A stretch of DNA of 38,333 nucleotides from Streptococcus pseudopneumoniae (GTDB lineage Bacteria; Bacillota; Bacilli; Lactobacillales; Streptococcaceae). Numbering within the stretch: position 1 is the stretch's first letter; every line of letters starts with the position of its first letter. The DNA is taken from positions 1 through 38,333 of the forward strand of contig NZ_JWAJ01000142.1 in assembly GCF_001068775.1 (NCBI RefSeq). Direction: 5' to 3'. The translations under genes and the position numbers were made by a program. The notes under the pieces were generated by a model. That model was not told where the DNA came from. It searched no databases and saw only the letters and a program-made list of their open reading frames with translations. Shown one piece after another: positions 34,344-38,333 of this stretch.

Positions 34344-34777
34344 TAGAGATTAAACGAATCCAACAGCAGCCTGACTTGGATCAAGTCATCTACGCTGTTA
34401 TGGTAGATGTGTATCCCGTCAGTCCTTGGACGCTGGAACAAATCCAAGCAGACCTGTCCCAAGACCAGACCTGGTATGCTTTAGCCTACGATGGGATAGA
34501 AGTGATAGGTTTTCTAGCTGTTCAGGAAAATATCTTTGAAGCAGAAGTCTTGCAAATCGCTGTCAAAAAAGCCTATCAGGGTCAGGGGATTGCGTCAGCC
34601 TTGTTTGCAACATTACCGATAGACAAGGAGATTTTTCTCGAAGTCAGAAAGTCAAACCAACGAGCGCAAGCATTTTACAAGAAAGAAAATATGACGATCA
34701 TCGCTGAGAGAAAGGCCTATTACCATGATCCAGTTGAGGACGCCATTATCATGAAGAGAGAAATAGATGAAGGATAG
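34340..34777 (+). CDS. rimI: ribosomal protein alanine N-acetyltransferase RimI
   Basis: 145 aa GNAT enzyme, expected to acetylate the N-terminal Ala of ribosomal protein S18. Acetyl-CoA motif A is seen in [20 protein letters not shown]; the C-terminal [20 protein letters not shown] is also typical. It lies between tsaB and tsaD with overlaps of 4 and 11 nt, the standard arrangement in streptococci. Confidence 0.9.
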   Translation: MIEIKRIQQQPDLDQVIYAVMVDVYPVSPWTLEQIQADLSQDQTWYALAYDGIEVIGFLAVQENIFEAEVLQIAVKKAYQGQGIASALFATLPIDKEIFLEVRKSNQRAQAFYKKENMTIIAERKAYYHDPVEDAIIMKREIDEG

Positions 34778-35777
34778 ATATATTTTAGCATTCGAGACAT
34801 CCTGTGATGAGACTAGTGTCGCCGTCTTGAAAAACGACGATGAGCTCTTGTCCAATGTCATTGCCAGTCAAATTGAGAGCCACAAACGTTTTGGGGGCGT
34901 AGTACCAGAAGTAGCTAGCCGTCACCATGTCGAGGTCATTACAGCCTGTATCGAGGAGGCACTAGTAGAAGCAGGAATTACCGAAGAGGACGTGACAGCT
35001 GTTGCGGTTACTTATGGACCAGGCTTGGTCGGAGCCTTGCTAGTTGGTTTATCAGCTGCCAAGGCTTTTGCTTGGGCGCATGGCCTTCCTTTGATTCCTG
35101 TGAACCACATGGCTGGCCACCTCATGGCGGCTCAAAGTGTGGAACCCTTGGAGTTTCCCTTGCTAGCCCTCTTAGTCAGTGGTGGGCACACAGAGTTGGT
35201 CTATGTGTCTGAGGCTGGTGACTACAAGATTGTTGGAGAGACCCGAGATGATGCGGTTGGTGAGGCCTATGATAAGGTCGGCCGTGTCATGGGCTTGACC
35301 TATCCAGCAGGTCGTGAGATTGATGAGTTGGCTCATCAAGGTCAGGATGTTTATGATTTCCCTCGTGCCATGATTAAGGAAGATAATCTGGAGTTTTCAT
35401 TCTCAGGTTTGAAATCTGCCTTTATCAATCTTCATCACAATGCTGAGCAAAAAGGAGAAAGGCTGTCTAGAGAAGATTTGTGTGCTTCCTTCCAAGCGGC
35501 TGTCATGGATATTCTCATGGCAAAAACCAAGAAGGCACTGGAGAAATACCCTGTTAAAACCCTGGTTGTGGCTGGTGGTGTAGCAGCTAATAAAGGTCTC
35601 AGAGAACGCTTAGCAACCGAAATCACTGATGTCAAGGTCATCATTCCTCCCCTGCGACTTTGCGGAGACAATGCAGGCATGATTGCCTATGCTAGCGTTA
35701 GTGAGTGGAACAAAGAAAACTTTGCAGACTTAGACCTCAATGCCAAACCAAGTCTCGCTTTTGATACCATGGAATAA
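34767..35777 (+). CDS. tsaD: TsaD, tRNA threonylcarbamoyltransferase
   Basis: 336 aa (formerly Gcp). Metal-binding His114 and His118 lie in [20 protein letters not shown] at the start, [20 protein letters not shown], and [11 protein letters not shown] with [11 protein letters not shown] near the end are signatures. With TsaB and TsaE it transfers the threonylcarbamoyl group to tRNA A37. It ends in a clear terminator. Confidence 0.96.
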   Translation: MKDRYILAFETSCDETSVAVLKNDDELLSNVIASQIESHKRFGGVVPEVASRHHVEVITACIEEALVEAGITEEDVTAVAVTYGPGLVGALLVGLSAAKAFAWAHGLPLIPVNHMAGHLMAAQSVEPLEFPLLALLVSGGHTELVYVSEAGDYKIVGETRDDAVGEAYDKVGRVMGLTYPAGREIDELAHQGQDVYDFPRAMIKEDNLEFSFSGLKSAFINLHHNAEQKGERLSREDLCASFQAAVMDILMAKTKKALEKYPVKTLVVAGGVAANKGLRERLATEITDVKVIIPPLRLCGDNAGMIAYASVSEWNKENFADLDLNAKPSLAFDTME

Positions 35778-35780
35778 AGA

Positions 35781-35803
35781 GTCAGCTTTGAGCTGGCTTT
35801 TTT
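35781..35803 (+). terminator. terminator after tsaD
   Basis: GTCAGCT (35781-35787) pairs with AGCTGGC (35791-35797), loop TTG, one G.U, followed by six T. Confidence 0.82.
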
Positions 35804-35875
35804 GCTAAAATATTTTATAATATGTTAAAAAAGTAAAAAGTTTTTACGAATAGAATAGTAAAGGGAAGTTTGTCT

Positions 35876-36739
35876 ATGATTGAAAAACAGGAATTAGGAG
35901 AATTTTACAAGGAATTGCGCCTGGCAAGAAAGCTCAAGCAGTCAGATGTAGCTTGTGCTGGACTAACAGCCTCTCAGCTATCCAAGTTTGAACTAGGGCA
36001 GTCCATGCTGTCTGCGGATAAGTTGATCCTAGCGATCCAAGGGATCAATGTGACCTTTGATGAGTTTGGGCACAAGCTCAACAACTACCAAGAATCTCCA
36101 CATATGCGATTTGGTAGAAGGATTGTGGATCGCTTTGTCCATCAAGATATAGCTGGCTTAGAACAATTGTTGAAAGAAATTGAGCAAGAACAGATGGCGC
36201 AGACTTATCGCCGTTTGAACTCTATTGTGATTAAAGATGCTATCCATTCACTAGATAAAAGCTACCCACTAGCAGAGGAGGATAGCGAGTTTTTAACTAC
36301 CTACCTCTATGCTATCGAATCTTGGACCTGGTTTGAACTCTATATTTTTTGCAATACTATGCCCTTCTTGAGTAATCAAGATCTGATCTTTTTATCGACC
36401 TCTTTGCTTGAAAAAACCAAGGAATTTAAAGAGTTAGTGCACAATCGATTGTATTTGAAAGGTGGTTATCTCAATATCATCTCAGAGCTCATGGAGCGCA
36501 AACTTTTCTCTTACATCCCAATCTTTGAAGCCGAGTTGGAGAGTATGCTTCGCCCGTATGATGTTTTTGAGAAATTACTGTGGCAGTTTTTAAAGAAAAT
36601 GAGTGTTTTCCTTCAGACCAAGGGAAGCAATCAAAAAGAGATTGAACACTTTATCCAATCTCTGCAAATATTAGAAAATCCACAATTAACAGCCCTTTTT
36701 GAATTACGCTTACAGCAATACAAAGCACTTATTGATTAG
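35876..36739 (+). CDS. Rgg/MutR-family transcriptional regulator
   Basis: 287 aa from ATG 35876 with AAGGGAAG upstream; TTG 35870 is in frame but less likely. The N-terminal XRE-type HTH (about residues 8-62, with LKQSDVACAGLTASQLSKFE) is followed by an all-helical TPR-like C-terminal domain that in Rgg proteins binds short peptides. It is placed just before a double-glycine peptide gene and CPBP genes, the layout of the pneumococcal Rgg144/VP1 locus. No short hydrophobic pheromone gene is evident next to it. It probably activates the promoter at 36818. Confidence 0.88.
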   Translation: MIEKQELGEFYKELRLARKLKQSDVACAGLTASQLSKFELGQSMLSADKLILAIQGINVTFDEFGHKLNNYQESPHMRFGRRIVDRFVHQDIAGLEQLLKEIEQEQMAQTYRRLNSIVIKDAIHSLDKSYPLAEEDSEFLTTYLYAIESWTWFELYIFCNTMPFLSNQDLIFLSTSLLEKTKEFKELVHNRLYLKGGYLNIISELMERKLFSYIPIFEAELESMLRPYDVFEKLLWQFLKKMSVFLQTKGSNQKEIEHFIQSLQILENPQLTALFELRLQQYKALID

Positions 36740-36740
36740 C

Positions 36741-36823
36741 TAGAAATCGCAAATGTGAAATTGCCATCAGAAAAAATGTCAAATATGCGATTTTCTAAAA
36801 TATATAAGTTTTCGTGTTATACT
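36741..36823 (+). promoter_or_regulatory. promoter of the VP1-like operon with an upstream inverted repeat
   Basis: TATACT (36818-36823) with TG at the extended -10 position (TGTTATACT) and no -35 at the proper distance suggests an activated promoter. Upstream TAGAAATCGCA (36741-36751) pairs with TGCGATTTTCTA (36786-36797) with one bulged T. It could be an operator for the Rgg-like protein or a terminator remnant of its gene. Confidence 0.5.
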
Positions 36824-36891
36824 GTCCATATATAGCAAATCCTAGGTCGCGGAAGTGGTTTACGAATAAAATAATTGAAGGAGTGTAAATA

Positions 36892-37101
36892 ATGTTGAAT
36901 TTACAATTTGCAGAAACAATGGAACTAACAGAAGTGGAGTTGGAGACAGTTTATGGAGGAAACCTTGTGGTTAATCCAGGCAATGGTGGTGGAATTGCTT
37001 TACCGATTTGGGGAGGCGGAGGTATTGGACCAAGCCCTTACGGAGCTTTTGATTGGATGAAAGGACTCTGGGTAGGTTTGGCTGAAAGAAGACGCAAATA
37101 A
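36892..37101 (+). CDS. double-glycine secreted peptide precursor (VP1-like)
   Basis: 69 aa. GAAGGAG (36879-36885) precedes ATG 36892. The leader ends with MELTEVELETVYGG (residues 10-23), a good double-glycine processing site. The mature part is Gly-rich (NLVVNPGNGGGIALPIWGGG) and ends basic (AERRRK). In pneumococcus a peptide in this setting, controlled by an Rgg regulator, is known as virulence peptide VP1; the assignment here rests on context and leader, not on checked identity. Export by a C39 transporter such as ComAB is expected. Confidence 0.75.
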   Translation: MLNLQFAETMELTEVELETVYGGNLVVNPGNGGGIALPIWGGGGIGPSPYGAFDWMKGLWVGLAERRRK

Positions 37102-37119
37102 AACTTAAAAGGATCAACT

Positions 37120-37899
37120 ATGAAAAGGAAAGAAACGAAATTTTATCTAGAGACCATTTTAGTGCTCGTGTCCTATTACTTGATTTTTAATCTTGTAGCA
37201 AAATTAGACTCAGTGAACCAGTTATCCGATTTTGGATTTTATGGGATGCAAATTTTATTGATAGTAATTGAGGGAATTGTTGCTACTGTCATTCTTGTAA
37301 AGAGTCAACGTTGGAAAGAGTACGGTCGATTCCAGTTTCGTTGGTCCTATCTGGGTATCTTCTTTCTTTCCTTTATGTTGATGTTTTTGTGGGTAAATAC
37401 AACGACTCGGATCTTTCCTAGTACGCAAAATGGGAGTGCAATTGTGAAAGAAGCAGCTAATTTGACAGGAATTAGTTACTTTATAACGCGCATTTTATAT
37501 GGTAGTCTCATTGCTCCGATAGTTGAGGAGTTAGTTTTCCGTGGACTTCTGATGACAGCCCTATCTAAATTTAAAAAATACTATATTGACGTCATCATTT
37601 CTTCCACACTCTTTAGTCTCATCCATGTTTTACAATATGGATGGGTGTTAACAGACTTCATCGTTTATGCAGGAGCAGGTCTGATACTCTGTATGCTCTT
37701 TTGTTATATAGTAGATTGAAATAAGTTGTGAACAAAGAGATTAGGAAATTCAAATCAATTTCTAATAATGTTTTAAAATCTGTAGCGTACTATTCTAGAT
37801 TCAATCCACTATACACGTTCAATTTATTGGTCAATGGCACTCCACATCTTGTGGAATAGCTTTTTAATTATCGTCAGCTTATTGGTGTTTGGATTTTAG
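37120..37899 (+). pseudogene. CPBP (CAAX protease-like) membrane protein split by a RUP element
   Basis: The frame from ATG 37120 (MKRKETKFYLETILVLVSYY) is open for 199 codons and stops inside the RUP at 37707-37813. Leaving out 105 bp (RUP plus one TA) joins LILCMLFCY to TRSIYWSMALHILWNSF in frame and yields 224 aa ending at TAG 37899. CPBP motif 1 (VEELVFRGLL) and motif 2 (SLIHV) are before the break; motif 3 (ALHILWN) is after it. CPBP proteins are membrane proteases, some linked to bacteriocin immunity or peptide maturation. The truncated product lacks motif 3 and is probably inactive. Confidence 0.88.
37707..37813. mobile_element. RUP element (107 bp) inserted in the CPBP gene
   Basis: TA duplications (37707-37708 and 37812-37813) flank 103 bp. 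The terminal inverted repeats TAGTAGATTGAA and TTCAATCCACTA agree except at one position. The internal sequence (GTGAACAAAGAGATTAGGAA) is that of RUP, the repeat unit of pneumococcus, thought to be mobilised in trans by an IS630-type transposase. No transposase is in the window. Confidence 0.92.
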
Positions 37900-37910
37900 A
37901 AAGGTGAAAT

Positions 37911-38333
37911 ATGAAAAAGATAATCTCACGCTACTACTTTTTTGTAGCCATGCTACTGGTCATAGCTTACCAGGAGTTCAGTGGTCTAGTTTTATACAGC
38001 GACTTTGCTGCTGGTCTATCTAAATTTGGCTATTATTTTTCGGATATGATGTTGAACTTTCTTGTGGTTCTGCTTGTTTTTATTTTTATGGTAGGGGCAG
38101 GAAAATGGCAACAAATCAACAGTAGAAAATTTAAAGGGTCCTATCTTTTCTATTCTTTTTTAGCTTTTCTTGCTTTATTTATTTGGAATTTCATTAAATT
38201 TTTCCTATTCCCACCTACTCAAAATGGACTTGCTTACCAACTCGCTGCTCCGACTTTTACAGGCGCTACGGCATTTTTGATGTATTTTTTCTATCCTGTG
38301 ATTGCAGGTCCCATTTTTGAAGAGATGATTTAT
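37911..38333 (+). CDS. second CPBP family membrane protein, 3' end outside the window
   Basis: ATG 37911 with AAAGGTG upstream opens a frame that runs to the last base (141 codons, begins MKKIISRYYFFVAMLLVIAY). Several membrane helices are followed by FFYPVIAGPIFEEMIY, the start of CPBP motif 1. It is a paralogue of the preceding gene (both share PxTQNG before the motif: FPSTQNGSA / FPPTQNGLA). It follows 11 bp after the end of the broken gene, so the insertion may also lower its expression. Confidence 0.85.
   Translation, partial: MKKIISRYYFFVAMLLVIAYQEFSGLVLYSDFAAGLSKFGYYFSDMMLNFLVVLLVFIFMVGAGKWQQINSRKFKGSYLFYSFLAFLALFIWNFIKFFLFPPTQNGLAYQLAAPTFTGATAFLMYFFYPVIAGPIFEEMIY

Noticed and set aside
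36776..36835. 19-residue ORF (MSNMRFSKIYKFSCYTVHI) as an Rgg pheromone
   Set aside because: It has no ribosome binding site, is not hydrophobic at the C-terminus, and overlaps the predicted -10 of the VP1-like promoter.
1..38333. CRISPR arrays, tRNA or rRNA genes, intact insertion sequences or prophage genes
   Set aside because: None seen: the only regular repeats are the 124-bp tandem unit, BOX, RUP and the stem-loop repeats, and no transposase or integrase reading frame is present.

Overview
The window reads as a chromosomal segment of a Mitis-group Streptococcus, close to S. pneumoniae / S. mitis / S. pseudopneumoniae. The evidence is low GC, strong AGGAG-type ribosome binding sites, BOX elements, a 107-bp RUP element, and the recognisable comAB, pur, bgaC-PTS, rnjA, tsaB-rimI-tsaD and rgg/VP1-like loci. 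Gene content departs from the pneumococcal order I remember: a GNAT gene instead of vanZ in the pur cluster, a lacD gene in the bgaC operon, and galM directly facing rnjA. A non-pneumococcal Mitis strain is therefore plausible, but I could not run a comparison.

Region 1 (1-2300) is an accessory peptide region in front of comAB. It holds a BOX element, three tandem 16-17 codon micro-ORFs with strong ribosome binding sites and a shared YP...KWF core, two double-glycine bacteriocin-like precursors, and several small membrane proteins of the immunity type. One of these membrane genes is broken by a frameshift in a T run. Region 2 (2305-5820) is comA-comB, the peptidase-containing ABC exporter and its accessory protein; it processes double-glycine leaders and so could export the bacteriocin-like peptides beside it.

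Region 3 (5990-21870) is the de novo purine cluster purC-L-F-M-N-(GNAT)-H-D-E-K, then a PanE-like reductase, a small conserved gene and purB. Between them these genes cover nearly every step from PRPP to IMP, plus adenylosuccinate lyase. The cluster is punctuated by unusual non-coding DNA. A duplicated purC 3' end flanks a stem-loop repeat before purL, and a related stem-loop lies after purK. Leaders of matching architecture sit in front of purF and purE: a hairpin with tandem G.A mismatches, 7 nt, a 10-bp stem, then 24-25 nt to the start codon. These leaders look like an undescribed cis-acting RNA family and are the best candidate here for a new system.

Region 4 (22183-31107) is a GntR/HutC regulator diverging from bgaC, four mannose-family PTS subunits, agaS, lacD and galM. 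It is a catabolic operon for host-glycan beta-1,3-galactosides with a CcpA (cre) site. Region 5 (31149-35777) is housekeeping: RNase J and RNA polymerase epsilon on the minus strand, a small membrane protein, and tsaB-rimI-tsaD for tRNA t6A modification and N-terminal acetylation.

Region 6 (35876-38333) is an Rgg/MutR-type regulator followed by a Gly-rich double-glycine peptide resembling the pneumococcal VP1 locus, then two CPBP (CAAX protease-like) membrane proteins. The first is split by a RUP element; removing the RUP and one TA restores its frame exactly. The second runs off the window end. I saw no rRNA, tRNA, CRISPR array or intact insertion sequence.
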